Positions 39,395-49,208 of a stretch of DNA of 64,000 nucleotides are shown here, in pieces. The notes beneath the pieces are model-generated. The model was not told where the DNA came from and did no database searches. It saw only the letters and a program-made list of their open reading frames with translations. Both the position numbers and the translations under genes were made by a program. Position 1 is the stretch's first letter, and each line of letters opens with the position of its first letter. This DNA comes from Agrococcus jejuensis (lineage in GTDB: Bacteria > Actinomycetota > Actinomycetes > Actinomycetales > Microbacteriaceae), in NCBI RefSeq assembly GCF_007679035.1, contig NZ_VEFR01000001.1, positions 310,001-374,000 of the forward strand, given 5' to 3'.

Positions 39395-40015
39395 ATGACC
39401 ACCAAGACCAGCATCACGCGCAAGTCGCGTGCGCTCGGCGTGGCCCTCACCCCGAAGGCCGCCAAGTACCTCGAGAAGCGTCCGTACGGCCCCGGCCAGC
39501 ACGGCCGCACCAAGCGCAAGGCCGACAGCGACTACGCCGTCCGCCTCCGCGAGAAGCAGCGTCTGCGCGCCCAGTACGGCATCCGCGAGAAGCAGCTGCG
39601 CCTCACGTTCAACGAGGCTCGCCGCCAGGCGGGCCTGACGGGTGAGAACCTCGTCGAGCTGCTCGAGATGCGTCTCGACGCGCTCGTGCTGCGTGCCGGC
39701 TTCGCGCGCTCGATGGCGCAGGCGCGCCAGCTCGTCGTGCACCGCCACATCGTCGTCGACGGCCAGCGCGTCGACCGCCCTTCGTTCCGCGTCAAGGAGG
39801 GCCAGACCATCGGCGTGCACGAGCGCTCCGAGGGCATGGAGCCGTTCCAGGTCGCAGCCGCCGGCGGTCACGCCCAGGTGCTGCCCCCGGTCCCCGGCTA
39901 CCTCGAGGTCACGCTCGACCGCCTGCAGGCGGTCCTCGTGCGCCGCCCGAAGCGCGCCGAGGTGCCCATCGTCTGCGACGTGCAGCTCGTCGTCGAGTAC
40001 TACGCCGCGCGCTGA
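39395..40015 (+). CDS. rpsD: 30S ribosomal protein S4
   Basis: 206 residues. Primary 16S rRNA-binding protein that starts assembly of the small subunit body. The S4 domain (LEMRLDALVLRAGFARSMAQARQLVVHRHI) is typical. The N-terminus lacks the zinc-binding cysteines of some S4 proteins, as in many actinobacteria. The gene is alone rather than in the alpha operon, with its own promoter, structured leader and strong terminator. Confidence 0.98.
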   Translation: MTTKTSITRKSRALGVALTPKAAKYLEKRPYGPGQHGRTKRKADSDYAVRLREKQRLRAQYGIREKQLRLTFNEARRQAGLTGENLVELLEMRLDALVLRAGFARSMAQARQLVVHRHIVVDGQRVDRPSFRVKEGQTIGVHERSEGMEPFQVAAAGGHAQVLPPVPGYLEVTLDRLQAVLVRRPKRAEVPIVCDVQLVVEYYAAR

Positions 40016-40024
40016 TCGCACGGT

Positions 40025-40063
40025 GCACGAAGGCCGTCCGGGTTCCCCGGGCGGCCTTCGTGC
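40025..40063 (+). terminator. Terminator after rpsD
   Basis: An 18-bp stem with one G-U pair and a three-base loop, starting GCACGAAGGCCG. It begins ten bases after the rpsD stop. Confidence 0.9.
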
Positions 40064-40085
40064 GTCTGCCGCCAGGTCGAAAAGA

Positions 40086-40091
40086 TAGACT
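40086..40091 (+). promoter_or_regulatory. -10 box of the small membrane protein gene
   Basis: TAGACT lies 31 bases before ATG 40123. The leader contains GAGGAG. Confidence 0.5.
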
Positions 40092-40122
40092 GGCCGTCCA
40101 CTTCCACGAGGAGACACCTGCC

Positions 40123-40302
40123 ATGAGGACCATCGCCCTGCTCGCCGTCGGCGCCATCGCCGGCGCCGTCGTCGTCACGCGCATGCAGCAGACGCCCAAG
40201 GGCAAGGAGATCCTCGACGCGGCGGACGCGCGGGTGCGCGAGTTCACCGACGCCGTCAAGGACGGCTACTCGAGCCGCGACCGCGAGCTGCGCGGCGAGT
40301 AG
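40123..40302 (+). CDS. Tiny membrane protein between rpsD and alaS
   Basis: 59 residues from ATG 40123 (GAGGAG nine bases upstream). One membrane helix lies at about 3-20 (IALLAVGAIAGAVVVTRM), followed by a charged amphipathic tail, similar in plan to YtxH-like proteins. A longer in-frame start at 40060 would include the -10 region and is rejected. Function unknown. A small conserved gene in this position before alaS is common in related actinobacteria. Confidence 0.65.
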   Translation: MRTIALLAVGAIAGAVVVTRMQQTPKGKEILDAADARVREFTDAVKDGYSSRDRELRGE

Positions 40303-40326
40303 GCGCCACACCTCCCCAGCACGACC

Positions 40327-40345
40327 CGGCCTCGTGACGAGGCCG
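40327..40345 (+). terminator. Hairpin between the small gene and alaS
   Basis: Perfect 8-bp stem CGGCCTCG with a TGA loop. It could end the small-gene transcript or lie in the alaS leader; there is no T-run to decide. Confidence 0.4.
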
Positions 40346-40380
40346 CAGCGCCCGCATGGGCATCGAGAGACGTGATCCAG

Positions 40381-43035
40381 ATGCAGACCGCCGAGATCCA
40401 TGACCGCTTCCTGCGCTTCTTCGAGCGCAAGGACCACACCATCGTGCCGTCGGCGTCGCTCGTCAGCGACGACCCGACGATCATGTTCACGATCGCCGGC
40501 ATGGTGCCGTTCATCCCGTACCTCACCGGTCAGGAGCCCGCGCCGTACGCGCGCGCGGCCGACGTGCAGAAGTGCATCCGCACGAACGACATCGAGGAGG
40601 TCGGGCGCACGCCGCGCCACGGCACCTTCTTCCAGATGACGGGCAACTGGTCGTTCGGCGACTACTTCAAGCGCGGCGCGATCGAGTACGCGTGGGAGTT
40701 CCTCACCGGGTCGGAGGACGACGGCAACCTCGGCTTCTCGCCCGACGACCTCTGGGTCACGGTCTTCGAGACCGACGACGAGGCCGTCGCGCTGTGGAAG
40801 GAGATCGCGGGCCTGCCCGACGAGCGCATCCAGCGCCTCGGCCGCGACACGAACTACTGGTCGACGGGCCAGCCCGGCCCCGCCGGCCCCTGCTCGGAGA
40901 TCTTCTTCGACCGCGGTCCCGCGTACGGCATCGACGGCGGCCCCGCCACCGACGACGACCGCTACGTCGAGATCTGGAACCTCGTCTTCATGCAGGACCA
41001 GATCGCCGACGTGCGGTCGAAGACCGACTTCCGCATCGTCGGCGACCTGCCCGCGAAGAACATCGACACCGGCATGGGCCTCGAGCGCATCGCGTTCCTC
41101 AAGCAGGGCGTCGAGAACATGTACGAGATCGACCAGGTGCGTCCCGTGCTCGACCTCGCGGCGCAGCTCTCGGGCCGCGAGTACGGCGCCGACCACGAGG
41201 ACGACGTGCGGATGCGCGTCGTCGCCGACCACGTGCGCTCGTCGCTCATGCTGCTCTCCGACGGCGTCACGCCCGGCAACGAGGGCCGCGGCTACATCCT
41301 GCGCCGCCTCATGCGTCGCGCGATCCGCGCCATGCGCCTGCTCGGCGTGCACGAGCCCACGTTCCCGACGCTCTTCGCCGCGTCGCGCGACGCCATGCAG
41401 GCGTCGTACCCCGAGCTCGGCACCGAGTGGTCGCGACTGTCGCGCTTCGCGTTCGCCGAGGAGGAGACCTTCCTCAAGACGCTCGAGGCCGGCTCGACCG
41501 TGCTCGACGGCGCGCTCGAGACGACGAAGGGCGACGGTCGCGTGCAGCTCGCGGGCGATACGGCCTTCCTGCTGCACGACACCTACGGCTTCCCGATCGA
41601 CCTCACGCTCGAGATCGCCGAGGAGCAGGGCCTCACGGTCGATCGCGCTGCGTTCGACCGCCTCATGGGCGAGCAGCGCTCGCGTGCCAAGGCCGACGCG
41701 AAGGCCAAGCGCGGCGCGCTCGCCGACCGCTCGGTGTACGGCGAGTTCCGTGCGGCGGGCGAGACGGCCTTCCTCGGATACGAGGAGCTCGAGGCCGACG
41801 GCGCCGTCGTGGGCATCCTCAAGGACGGCGTGAGCGTGCAGCGCGCCGCCGCCGGCGAGACCGTCGAGCTCATGCTCACCGCCACGGCCCTGTACGCCGA
41901 GTCGGGCGGCCAGGACTCCGACCAGGGTCGTCTCGTGGGCGACGCGTTCGAGGCGGACGTCGTCGACGTGCAGCGCCCCGTGCCCGGCCTCACGAGCCAC
42001 ACGGTCACGATCGTCTCCGGCGAGGTCGGCATCGGCGATCGTGCCCGCTCGATCGTCGACGTCGCCTACCGTCGCGGTGCGACGCAGGCGCACTCCGCGA
42101 CCCACGTCATCCACGCCGCGCTGCGCCAGGTGCTCGGCCAGGACGCGCACCAGTCGGGCTCGTACAACAAGGCCGGCTACATGCGCCTCGACTTCTCGTG
42201 GTCGAACCCGCTGAGCGCCGACACGCGCTCGGAGCTCGAGGAGATCGCCTCGTCGGCGATCGCCGACGACCTCGCGGTGGAGACGCGCATCATGGGCCTC
42301 GACGAGGCGCGCGAGGCGGGCGCGATGGCGCTGTTCGGCGAGAAGTACGGCGACACCGTGCGCATGGTCGACATCGGCGGGCCGTGGTCCCGCGAGCTCT
42401 GCGCAGGCACGCACGTCGCGTCGTCGGGACAGATCGGCCTCGTCGCCATCACCGGCGAGTCGAGCGTGGGAGCCACGAACCGCCGCGTCGAGGCGATCGT
42501 GGGGCAGGACGCGTTCCGCGAGCTCGCCGCCGAGCGCGCGCTCGTGCAGTCGATCTCGCAGAGCCTCAAGACGCCGAAGGACCAGCTGCCTGCCCGCATC
42601 GACGACCTCGTGGCGTCGCTGAAGGTCGCCGAGCGCAAGGTCGCCGAGTTCGAGTCCCAGCGCCTCGCGCTGCGCGTGCCCGAGCTCGCCCAGTCGGCAT
42701 CGCGCGAGGGTCGCTCGCGACTCGTCGCCGCCGACCTCGGCGCGCTCGGCTCGGCCGACGACGTGCGCTCGCTCGCGCTGCAGGTGCGCGAGCGCCTCGG
42801 TGCCGACGCCGCGACGGTCGCGCTCGGCGCGACGGTGGGCGACAAGCCCGTGGTCGTCGTGGCGACGAACCAGGCCGCGCGCGACGCAGGCGTGCAGGCC
42901 GGACCCCTCGCCAAGGCCGCCTCGGCCGTGCTCGGCGGCGGCGGTGGCGGCAAGCCCGACATGGCGCAGGGCGGCGGCACCGATGCCGCACGCATGCCCG
43001 AAGCGCTGCGTGCGATCGCGGAGGGCCTCGCCTGA
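40381..43035 (+). CDS. alaS: Alanyl-tRNA synthetase
   Basis: 884 residues. Class II catalytic domain (motif 2 RHGTFFQMTGNWSFGDYFK; GMGLERI), editing domain with the HSATH and CAGTH zinc sites, and a C-terminal oligomerisation domain rich in glycine (GGGGGGKPDMAQGGG). It charges tRNA-Ala. ATG 40381 matches the usual MQTAEI start of actinobacterial AlaRS; GTG 40372 is in frame and possible. The stop overlaps ruvX (TGATG). It heads the alaS-ruvX-mltG-aro run. Confidence 0.97.
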   Translation: MQTAEIHDRFLRFFERKDHTIVPSASLVSDDPTIMFTIAGMVPFIPYLTGQEPAPYARAADVQKCIRTNDIEEVGRTPRHGTFFQMTGNWSFGDYFKRGAIEYAWEFLTGSEDDGNLGFSPDDLWVTVFETDDEAVALWKEIAGLPDERIQRLGRDTNYWSTGQPGPAGPCSEIFFDRGPAYGIDGGPATDDDRYVEIWNLVFMQDQIADVRSKTDFRIVGDLPAKNIDTGMGLERIAFLKQGVENMYEIDQVRPVLDLAAQLSGREYGADHEDDVRMRVVADHVRSSLMLLSDGVTPGNEGRGYILRRLMRRAIRAMRLLGVHEPTFPTLFAASRDAMQASYPELGTEWSRLSRFAFAEEETFLKTLEAGSTVLDGALETTKGDGRVQLAGDTAFLLHDTYGFPIDLTLEIAEEQGLTVDRAAFDRLMGEQRSRAKADAKAKRGALADRSVYGEFRAAGETAFLGYEELEADGAVVGILKDGVSVQRAAAGETVELMLTATALYAESGGQDSDQGRLVGDAFEADVVDVQRPVPGLTSHTVTIVSGEVGIGDRARSIVDVAYRRGATQAHSATHVIHAALRQVLGQDAHQSGSYNKAGYMRLDFSWSNPLSADTRSELEEIASSAIADDLAVETRIMGLDEAREAGAMALFGEKYGDTVRMVDIGGPWSRELCAGTHVASSGQIGLVAITGESSVGATNRRVEAIVGQDAFRELAAERALVQSISQSLKTPKDQLPARIDDLVASLKVAERKVAEFESQRLALRVPELAQSASREGRSRLVAADLGALGSADDVRSLALQVRERLGADAATVALGATVGDKPVVVVATNQAARDAGVQAGPLAKAASAVLGGGGGGKPDMAQGGGTDAARMPEALRAIAEGLA

Positions 43036-43490
43036 TGCGGCAGGGCGTCCGCCTGGGCGTCGACGTGGGCAGGGTCCGCGTCGGCGTCGCACGGTCGGAC
43101 CGCGATGGGCTGCTCGCGACGCCGGTCGAGACGATCCAGCGGGTCGACGTCGACGGCGTCGTGCGCCGCATCGGCGAGCTCGTCGGCGAGCTCGACGTCG
43201 TCGAGCTCGTCGTCGGGCTGCCGCTGTCGCTCTCGGGCGGCGACACCGCCAGCACGCAGGACGCGCGCGACGTCGCCGCCGCCCTCGCCTCCGTCGCGCC
43301 CGTGCGGCTCGTCGACGAGCGGCTGTCGACCGTGACGGCGCAGTCGGCCATGCGCCAGGCGGGTCGCTCGACGCGTCGTCAGAAGGCCGTCATCGACCAG
43401 GCGGCCGCCGTCGTCATCCTGCAGCACGCGCTCGACGCCGAGCGCGCGGGACGCGTTCCCGGCATGATGGTGGACCACGAGGAGGACTGA
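43035..43490 (+). CDS. ruvX: Putative Holliday junction resolvase / pre-16S rRNA nuclease RuvX
   Basis: 151 residues. YqgF family RNase H fold with GVDVGRVRVGVARSD and the later VDERLSTVTAQ block. In Escherichia coli YqgF processes the 5' end of 16S rRNA; a resolvase role is proposed in mycobacteria. It is coupled to alaS and mltG by TGATG overlaps on both sides. Confidence 0.92.
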   Translation: MRQGVRLGVDVGRVRVGVARSDRDGLLATPVETIQRVDVDGVVRRIGELVGELDVVELVVGLPLSLSGGDTASTQDARDVAAALASVAPVRLVDERLSTVTAQSAMRQAGRSTRRQKAVIDQAAAVVILQHALDAERAGRVPGMMVDHEED

Positions 43491-45079
43491 TGGGACGTCG
43501 CGGGAGACCGCCGGGCATGCCTGAGCCGGGCAGCGAGCAGCCGTTCGACGACGGCGCGCTGCCGACGGACACGCCTGCCGTGCCACCGACGCCGCCACCG
43601 GCGTCGACGCCCGCACCCTCCGCGCCGGAGCCCTCCGAGTCGGCGCCCGAGCCCGCGGAGCAGTCGCCCGTGCGCGATGATCCGCCCACGGTGCAGCAGC
43701 CCGTCGCGCCGCCGACGCCCGCTGCCGAGCCCACGTTCGAGGACATCTTCGGCACCCCGACGCCCGACGCGCCCGAGCCGACCCTGCCCAGGCACGAGCC
43801 GCCGACGTCGCGCCCGGCAGAGCCCGTCGCCTCGGTGCAGCCCGACGAGGCGCTCGGCATCGAGGCCATCGCCGACGCCGTCGGCGCGTCCACGTCGCAG
43901 ACGCCGTGGGCGACCGCGACGAGCGCCGCGGCGCCCGAGTCGCCGCGCGCGAGCCGAGCGCCCGCGGCCAAGGCTCCCAAGGCCGCGAAGACGCGGCCTG
44001 CGAAGCCGACGAGCGCCAAGTCCAAGCGCCAGCGCAGCGGCCGGCGCGGCGGCATCGTCATCATCGTCGCGCTCGTCGCGATCCTCGCCGCCGTCCTCGG
44101 CGGCGGCTGGCTCGCCTTCGGCCCCGCGATCATGGACCGCTTCGCCGAGCCCGAGGACTTCTCGGGCGCGGGCACCGGCGAGGTCGTGGTGCGCATCGAG
44201 TCGGGCTGGACCGGCGCGCAGGTCGCGACGATGCTCGAGGAGGAGGGCGTCATCGCCGACCAGGAGACGTTCTACGACCTCCTCGTCGCCGACCCGAGCA
44301 TCGGCTTCCAGCCGGGCTCCTACCGGCTCGCCCTCGAGATGTCCGCGCAGTCGGCACTCGACGCGCTGCAGGACGAGGCGAGCCGCATCGTGCTGCAGGT
44401 CACGATCCCCGAGGGCTTCGTCATCCAGCAGGTGTACGCGCGCCTCGCCGAGCAGACCGGCATCCCCGAGGCCGACATCGTGCAGGCCGCGAGCGACCCG
44501 AGCGTCTACGGCGTCACGGGCTCGACGCTCGAGGGCTGGCTGTTCCCCGCGACCTACACGTTCGACGGCAGCGAGACGCCCCAGCAGATCCTGCAGACGA
44601 TGGTCGACCGCATGCGGCAGGCCATGACCGAGCGCGGCGTGCCCGAGGACCAGTGGCAGACGATCGTCACGTTCGCGTCGCTCGTCGAGCGCGAGGGCGG
44701 CCCCGTGGAGAACTTCCCGCAGGTGGCGCGCGTCTTCCAGAACCGCCTCGACATCGGCATGCTCATGCAGTCGGACGCGACGGTGCACTACGGCATCGGC
44801 GACTTCGGCGTCATCACGACGACCGACGAGGAGCGCGCCGACGCCGGCAACCCCTACAACACGTACGTGCACGCGGGGCTGCCGATCGGGCCGATCGGGG
44901 CACCGGGCGACGCTGCGATCGACGCGGTGCTCGCCCCCGCCGAGGGCGACTGGCTCTACTTCGTGACGATCGACCCCTCGACGGGCGAGACGGTGTTCTC
45001 GAACACGCTCGCGGAGCACAACCAGGCGGTGCTGCTGTTCCAGGCGTGGCTGCGCGACAACCCCGAGTACGGCAGCTGA
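43490..45079 (+). CDS. mltG: Endolytic transglycosylase MltG
   Basis: 529 residues. A long Pro/Ala/Ser/Glu-rich cytoplasmic region (1-180) precedes one membrane helix (about 186-210) and the extracytoplasmic YceG/MltG domain. That domain includes a LysM-like subdomain and the catalytic E400 in ASLVEREGG. GNPYNTYVHAGLPIGPI is typical of the family. The enzyme cuts nascent peptidoglycan and ends glycan elongation. The N-terminal region is much longer than in Escherichia coli, as often in actinobacteria. It lies between ruvX and aroE. Confidence 0.95.
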   Translation: MGRRGRPPGMPEPGSEQPFDDGALPTDTPAVPPTPPPASTPAPSAPEPSESAPEPAEQSPVRDDPPTVQQPVAPPTPAAEPTFEDIFGTPTPDAPEPTLPRHEPPTSRPAEPVASVQPDEALGIEAIADAVGASTSQTPWATATSAAAPESPRASRAPAAKAPKAAKTRPAKPTSAKSKRQRSGRRGGIVIIVALVAILAAVLGGGWLAFGPAIMDRFAEPEDFSGAGTGEVVVRIESGWTGAQVATMLEEEGVIADQETFYDLLVADPSIGFQPGSYRLALEMSAQSALDALQDEASRIVLQVTIPEGFVIQQVYARLAEQTGIPEADIVQAASDPSVYGVTGSTLEGWLFPATYTFDGSETPQQILQTMVDRMRQAMTERGVPEDQWQTIVTFASLVEREGGPVENFPQVARVFQNRLDIGMLMQSDATVHYGIGDFGVITTTDEERADAGNPYNTYVHAGLPIGPIGAPGDAAIDAVLAPAEGDWLYFVTIDPSTGETVFSNTLAEHNQAVLLFQAWLRDNPEYGS

Positions 45080-45092
45080 TGGGGAGCCGCGC

Positions 45093-45872
45093 GTGACGCG
45101 GCTCGCGGTGCTCGGCGATCCCATCGAGCACTCGCGGTCGCCGCGCATCCACGCGGCCGCGTACGCCGTGCTCGGGCTCGACTGGGCGTACGGACGTCAC
45201 CGTCTGACGCCCGATGCCCTGCCCGGCTTCGTCGACGCGCTCGGCACCGACTGGCGCGGCCTGTCGGTGACGGCGCCGCTCAAGGAGGCCGCGGCCGCCT
45301 GGGCGCGCGACGTCGACCCGCTCGTGACGCGGACGGGCGCGGCCAACACGCTGCGGGTCGACCTGCGCGCAGCGTGGAACACCGACGTCGCGGGCATCGT
45401 CGACGCGTTCGCCGAGGCGGGCGTCGACGGCGTCGATCGTGGCGCGATCGTCGGCGGGGGAGCGACGGCCGTCTCGGCCGTGTGCGCGCTCGCCGTCATG
45501 GGCGCCGACCGCGTCGACGCCTGGATGCGCACGCCGGCGAAGGGCGAGCGGCTCGTGACGCTGGGCGCCGAGCTCGGCGTCGACGTGCGGCTCGTCGGCC
45601 CCGACGCGCCGCCGCTCGTCGGCGACGTCGTCGTGAGCACGCTGCCCGCCGAGGCGGACGCCGTGCCCGCCCTCGCGGGGCCGCGCGCCATCCTCGACGC
45701 CGACTACGCCTCCGGTGCCAGCCGCTACGAGGGCGTCGGGCCGCTCGTGCCCGGCCTCGCGATGCTGCTGCACCAGGCGCTGCGCCAGGTGCGCATCTTC
45801 GTGCACGGCGATCCCGAGGCCCCCGTCGAGCGCGAGCCCGAGGTGTGGGCGGCGATGGTCGCCGCCGCCTGA
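45093..45872 (+). CDS. aroE: Shikimate dehydrogenase
   Basis: 259 residues. The shikimate-binding motif [10 protein letters not shown], catalytic K64 (LSVTAPLKE), N85 and D98 are present, with a glycine-rich cofactor loop GGGATAVS. It reduces 3-dehydroshikimate, usually with NADPH. GTG 45093 follows GGGGAG. A five-codon frame (45079-45096) bridges the mltG stop and this start. First of five aro genes in order E-C-K-B-Q. Confidence 0.93.
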   Translation: MTRLAVLGDPIEHSRSPRIHAAAYAVLGLDWAYGRHRLTPDALPGFVDALGTDWRGLSVTAPLKEAAAAWARDVDPLVTRTGAANTLRVDLRAAWNTDVAGIVDAFAEAGVDGVDRGAIVGGGATAVSAVCALAVMGADRVDAWMRTPAKGERLVTLGAELGVDVRLVGPDAPPLVGDVVVSTLPAEADAVPALAGPRAILDADYASGASRYEGVGPLVPGLAMLLHQALRQVRIFVHGDPEAPVEREPEVWAAMVAAA

Positions 45873-45930
45873 GCCGCCGCGGACGCGTGCGTGCGCGGCG
45901 ACGCCCGCGGGGGATGGAAGGATGGACCTC

Positions 45931-47118
45931 ATGCTTCGATGGCTGACCGCAGGCGAGAGCCATGGCCCCGAGCTCCTCGCGATCCTCGAGGGACTCCCCG
46001 CCGACGTGCCCGTGACCGCCGAGGCCATCCAGGCCGATCTGCAGCGGCGCAAGCTCGGCGCAGGACGCGGCGCGCGCATGAAGTTCGAGCAGGACGCGCT
46101 GTCGATCTCGGGCGGCGTGCGCCACGGTCGCTCGATGGGCTCGCCCGTCGCCCTGCGCATCGGCAACACCGAGTGGCCGAAGTGGACCGACGTCATGAGC
46201 CCCGCGCCGCTCGACGAGGCGCCGTCGGGCGCTCGCGCGGCCGCGCTCACGCGTCCGCGGCCCGGCCACGCCGACCTCGTGGGCATGCAGAAGTACGGCT
46301 TCGACGAGGCTCGTCCCGTGCTCGAGCGCGCCTCAGCCCGCGAGACCGCGGCGCGCGTCGCCCTCGGCGCCGTCGCGAAGGCGTTCCTCGGCGAGCTCGG
46401 CGTGCGCCTCGTGAGCCACACGCTCGCGATCGGCCCCGTGCGCGTGCCCGAGGGCGCGCCCATCCCGTCGCCCGACGACGTGGATGCGCTCGACGCCGAT
46501 CCGCTGCGCTGCCACGACCCGGAGACGAGCGCGCGCATGCTCGCCGAGGTCGACGACGCGAAGTCGGCCGGCGACACGCTCGGCGGCGTCGTCGAGGTGT
46601 GCGCCTACGGCCTGCCGCCGGGGCTCGGCTCGTACGTGCACTGGGACCGTCGCCTCGACGCGCGCCTCGCCGGTGCGCTCATGGGCATCCAGGCCATCAA
46701 GGGCGTCGAGGTCGGCGACGGCTTCGAGACGACGCGTCGGCGCGGCTCGGTCGCGCACGACGAGCTCGTGCCCGGCGCCGACGGCATCGAGCGCCTCACC
46801 GACCGCGCAGGCGGCACCGAGGGCGGCATGTCGACGGGCACCGTGCTGCGCGTGCGTGCGGGCATGAAGCCGATCGCGACCGTGCCGCGCGCGCTGCGCA
46901 CGATCGACACGACCACGGGCGAGGCCGCGCAGGCGCACCACCAGCGCAGCGACGTGTGCGCCGTGCCCGCGTCGGGCGTCGTGGCGGAGGCCATGGTCGC
47001 GCTCGTGCTCGCCGACGCGATGATCGAGAAGCTCGGCGGCGACTCGGTGGCCGAGGTGCGCCGCAACCTCGAGGCCTACCTCGCCGCGATCCCCGAGACG
47101 CTGGTCACGACCGCGTGA
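45931..47118 (+). CDS. aroC: Chorismate synthase
   Basis: 395 residues. Starts [15 protein letters not shown] and contains [17 protein letters not shown], the [18 protein letters not shown] signature and GGMSTG; these bind FMN and EPSP. It makes chorismate with reduced FMN. ATG 45931 is chosen over ATG 45922 because family members begin at MLRW. GGAAGGA lies upstream. A 58-base gap separates it from aroE. The stop overlaps aroK. Confidence 0.96.
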   Translation: MLRWLTAGESHGPELLAILEGLPADVPVTAEAIQADLQRRKLGAGRGARMKFEQDALSISGGVRHGRSMGSPVALRIGNTEWPKWTDVMSPAPLDEAPSGARAAALTRPRPGHADLVGMQKYGFDEARPVLERASARETAARVALGAVAKAFLGELGVRLVSHTLAIGPVRVPEGAPIPSPDDVDALDADPLRCHDPETSARMLAEVDDAKSAGDTLGGVVEVCAYGLPPGLGSYVHWDRRLDARLAGALMGIQAIKGVEVGDGFETTRRRGSVAHDELVPGADGIERLTDRAGGTEGGMSTGTVLRVRAGMKPIATVPRALRTIDTTTGEAAQAHHQRSDVCAVPASGVVAEAMVALVLADAMIEKLGGDSVAEVRRNLEAYLAAIPETLVTTA

Positions 47119-47612
47119 GACCCGTCGCGCTCATCGGGCCGATGGCGGCGGGCAAGTCGAGCGTCGGCCGCAAGCTCGCGAGCCGGCTCGGCGCGACGTT
47201 CGTCGACACCGACCGCGAGATCGTGCGCGTGCACGGGCCCATCGGCGACCTCTTCGCGTCGCGGGGCGAGCCCGTGTTCCGCGCCATCGAGGCCGAGGCG
47301 GTCGCGGCCGCGCTCGTCGACGACGCCGTCGTGTCGCTCGGCGGGGGAGCACCGCTCGCCGCCGCGACGCAGGCGCGCCTCGCCGACGCGCACGTCGTGC
47401 TGCTCATGATCGACGACCGGCAGGCCGAGCGGCGCATCGCCGGCTCCGCCCGCCCCCTGCTCGCCGACGGCGGCATCGACGCCTGGCGTCGCATCCTCGC
47501 CGAGCGCGAGCCCACGTACCGCGCGCTCGCCGACCTCGAGGTCGACGCGTCGCGCCGCAAGATGAGCGACATCGTCGCCGAGATCGCCACCTGGCTGGAG
47601 GCCAAGCAGTGA
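47115..47612 (+). CDS. aroK: Shikimate kinase
   Basis: 165 residues. P-loop GPMAAGKSS (8-16), the shikimate-binding Asp in DTDRE (31-35) and the GGG loop (SLGGGAPL) are present. The P-loop has alanine where most shikimate kinases have glycine (usually GxGxGKS/T), a mild variant. It phosphorylates shikimate with ATP. GTG 47115 overlaps the aroC stop (GTGA), and its own stop overlaps aroB (GTGA). Confidence 0.94.
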   Translation: MRPVALIGPMAAGKSSVGRKLASRLGATFVDTDREIVRVHGPIGDLFASRGEPVFRAIEAEAVAAALVDDAVVSLGGGAPLAAATQARLADAHVVLLMIDDRQAERRIAGSARPLLADGGIDAWRRILAEREPTYRALADLEVDASRRKMSDIVAEIATWLEAKQ

Positions 47613-48673
47613 CCACCGTCATCCCCGTCCGCACCGAGCGCCCCTACGACGTCGTCGTCGGACGGGACATCCTGCTGCCGCAGATCGCCGAGGCCGTCGC
47701 GGGCGCCGCGCAGGTGCTCGTCGTGCACCAGCCGGCGATGTCCAGGCAGGCGGATGCGCTGAAGGCCGAGCTCGGAGACCACGTGCTGCTCGCCGAGGTG
47801 CCCGATGCCGAGGCGGCGAAGCGCATCGAGGTCGCGCAGTTCCTGTGGCAGATCATGGGCCAGGCCGACTTCACCCGCACCGACATGGTCGTGGGGCTCG
47901 GCGGCGGCGCCGTCACTGACCTCGCGGGCTTCGTGGCGGCGACCTGGCTGCGCGGCGTGGGCGTCGTGCTGGCCCCGTCGAGCGTGCTCGGCATGGTCGA
48001 CGCCGCCGTCGGCGGCAAGACGGGCATCAACACCGAGCAGGGCAAGAACCTCGTCGGCGCCTTCCACCACCCCGCCCGCGTCGTGTGCGACCTGGCGCTG
48101 CTCGACACCCTGCCGCGCAACGAGCTGCTCACGGGCTTCGCGGAGATCGTGAAGGCGGGCTTCATCGCCGACCCCGCCATCCTCACCCTGCTCGAGGAGC
48201 AGCTCGACGCCGCGACCGACCCGACGACGCCCGAGTTCGCCGACGTCATCGCGCGCTCGATCCGCGTGAAGGCCGACGTCGTCGCCGAGGACTTCACGGA
48301 GCAGGGCCTGCGCGAGATCCTCAACTACGGCCACACGCTCGGCCACGCGATCGAGCACACCGAGCGCTACCGGTGGCGCCACGGCGCCGCCGTCGCGATC
48401 GGCCTCATGTTCGCCGCCGAGCTCGGCCGCCTCGCCGGACGACTGCCGGAGTCGGTCGTCGACCGCCACCGCGCGATCCTCGAGTCGCTCGAGCTGCCCA
48501 CGACGTACCCGATCGGTCGCTGGCAGACGCTGCTCGCGACCATGCGCCGCGACAAGAAGGCGCGCGGCGCCATGCTGCGCTTCATCGTGCTCGACGACGT
48601 CGCGCGCCCGCGCGTGCTCGAGGGCCCCGACGACTCGATCCTCTTCACGGCGTACCAGTCGCTCGCCGACTGA
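47609..48673 (+). CDS. aroB: 3-dehydroquinate synthase
   Basis: 354 residues. NAD-binding GLGGGAVTDLAGFVAATWLRG, the VGGKTGIN block and metal ligands in AEIVKAG and GHTLGHAIE are present. It converts DAHP to 3-dehydroquinate using NAD+ and a divalent metal. GTG 47609 is coupled to aroK. aroQ follows 17 bases after its stop. Confidence 0.96.
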   Translation: MTTVIPVRTERPYDVVVGRDILLPQIAEAVAGAAQVLVVHQPAMSRQADALKAELGDHVLLAEVPDAEAAKRIEVAQFLWQIMGQADFTRTDMVVGLGGGAVTDLAGFVAATWLRGVGVVLAPSSVLGMVDAAVGGKTGINTEQGKNLVGAFHHPARVVCDLALLDTLPRNELLTGFAEIVKAGFIADPAILTLLEEQLDAATDPTTPEFADVIARSIRVKADVVAEDFTEQGLREILNYGHTLGHAIEHTERYRWRHGAAVAIGLMFAAELGRLAGRLPESVVDRHRAILESLELPTTYPIGRWQTLLATMRRDKKARGAMLRFIVLDDVARPRVLEGPDDSILFTAYQSLAD

Positions 48674-48677
48674 CGCA

Positions 48678-48683
48678 TAGGCT
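48678..48683 (+). promoter_or_regulatory. Leaderless promoter of aroQ
   Basis: TAGGCT, seven bases, ATG 48691, in the 17-base gap after aroB. No ribosome site fits. Confidence 0.5.
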
Positions 48684-48690
48684 CGTGACC

Positions 48691-49125
48691 ATGCGCATCC
48701 TCGTGCTCAACGGTCCCAACCTCGGCAGGCTCGGCTCGCGCGAGCCCGACGTGTACGGCTCCGCGGGGCTCGACGAGGTCGAGCGCGCCGTCGCGTCGAT
48801 CGGCCCCGAGATCGAGGTCGATCTGCGCCAGACGGACTCCGAGGCCGAGCTCGTGCACTGGATCCACGAGGCGGTCGACGCGCAGACGCCCGTGGTGCTC
48901 AACCCGGCGGCGTTCACGCACTACTCGTACGCGTTGCGCGATGCATGCGCCATGGTGACGAAGGCGGGCATCCCGCTCGTCGAGGTGCACATCACGAACC
49001 CGCACGCGCGCGAGACGTTCCGCCACACGTCGACGATCTCGGGCGTCGCGACGGGCGTCGTCGCGGGCTTCGGCATCGACGGATACCGGCTCGCGGCCCT
49101 CGCGATCCTCGCCCGCGCCGCCTGA
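48691..49125 (+). CDS. aroQ: 3-dehydroquinate dehydratase (type II)
   Basis: 144 residues. Type II dehydroquinase with the LNGPNLGRLG...REPDVYG loop, NPAAFTHYSYALRDA and EVHITNPHARETFRHTS. These give the catalytic Tyr, Asn and His. It dehydrates 3-dehydroquinate to 3-dehydroshikimate. EVHITNPHA differs slightly from the common EVHISNVHA. Predicted to have its own leaderless promoter besides read-through from aroB. Confidence 0.94.
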   Translation: MRILVLNGPNLGRLGSREPDVYGSAGLDEVERAVASIGPEIEVDLRQTDSEAELVHWIHEAVDAQTPVVLNPAAFTHYSYALRDACAMVTKAGIPLVEVHITNPHARETFRHTSTISGVATGVVAGFGIDGYRLAALAILARAA

Positions 49126-49154
49126 GGCTCCCGACCGCACGGCATCCCGTCGGC

Positions 49155-49160
49155 TAGGAT
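49155..49160 (+). promoter_or_regulatory. -10 box of efp
   Basis: TAGGAT lies about 49 bases before efp. A short GC-rich hairpin (CGGCCC/GGGCCG) lies in the leader. Confidence 0.5.
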
Positions 49161-49208
49161 GCTCTGTCGGCCCCCAAAGGGCCGCGACTTTCCACTCTCG
49201 AGGGACAC

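Noticed and set aside
40060..40122. Upstream start for the 59-residue membrane protein
   Set aside because: It would include the rpsD terminator end and the -10 box; GAGGAG points to ATG 40123.
40000..43092. 1030-codon open frame antisense to alaS
   Set aside because: Antisense shadow with no recognisable domain; alaS is complete.
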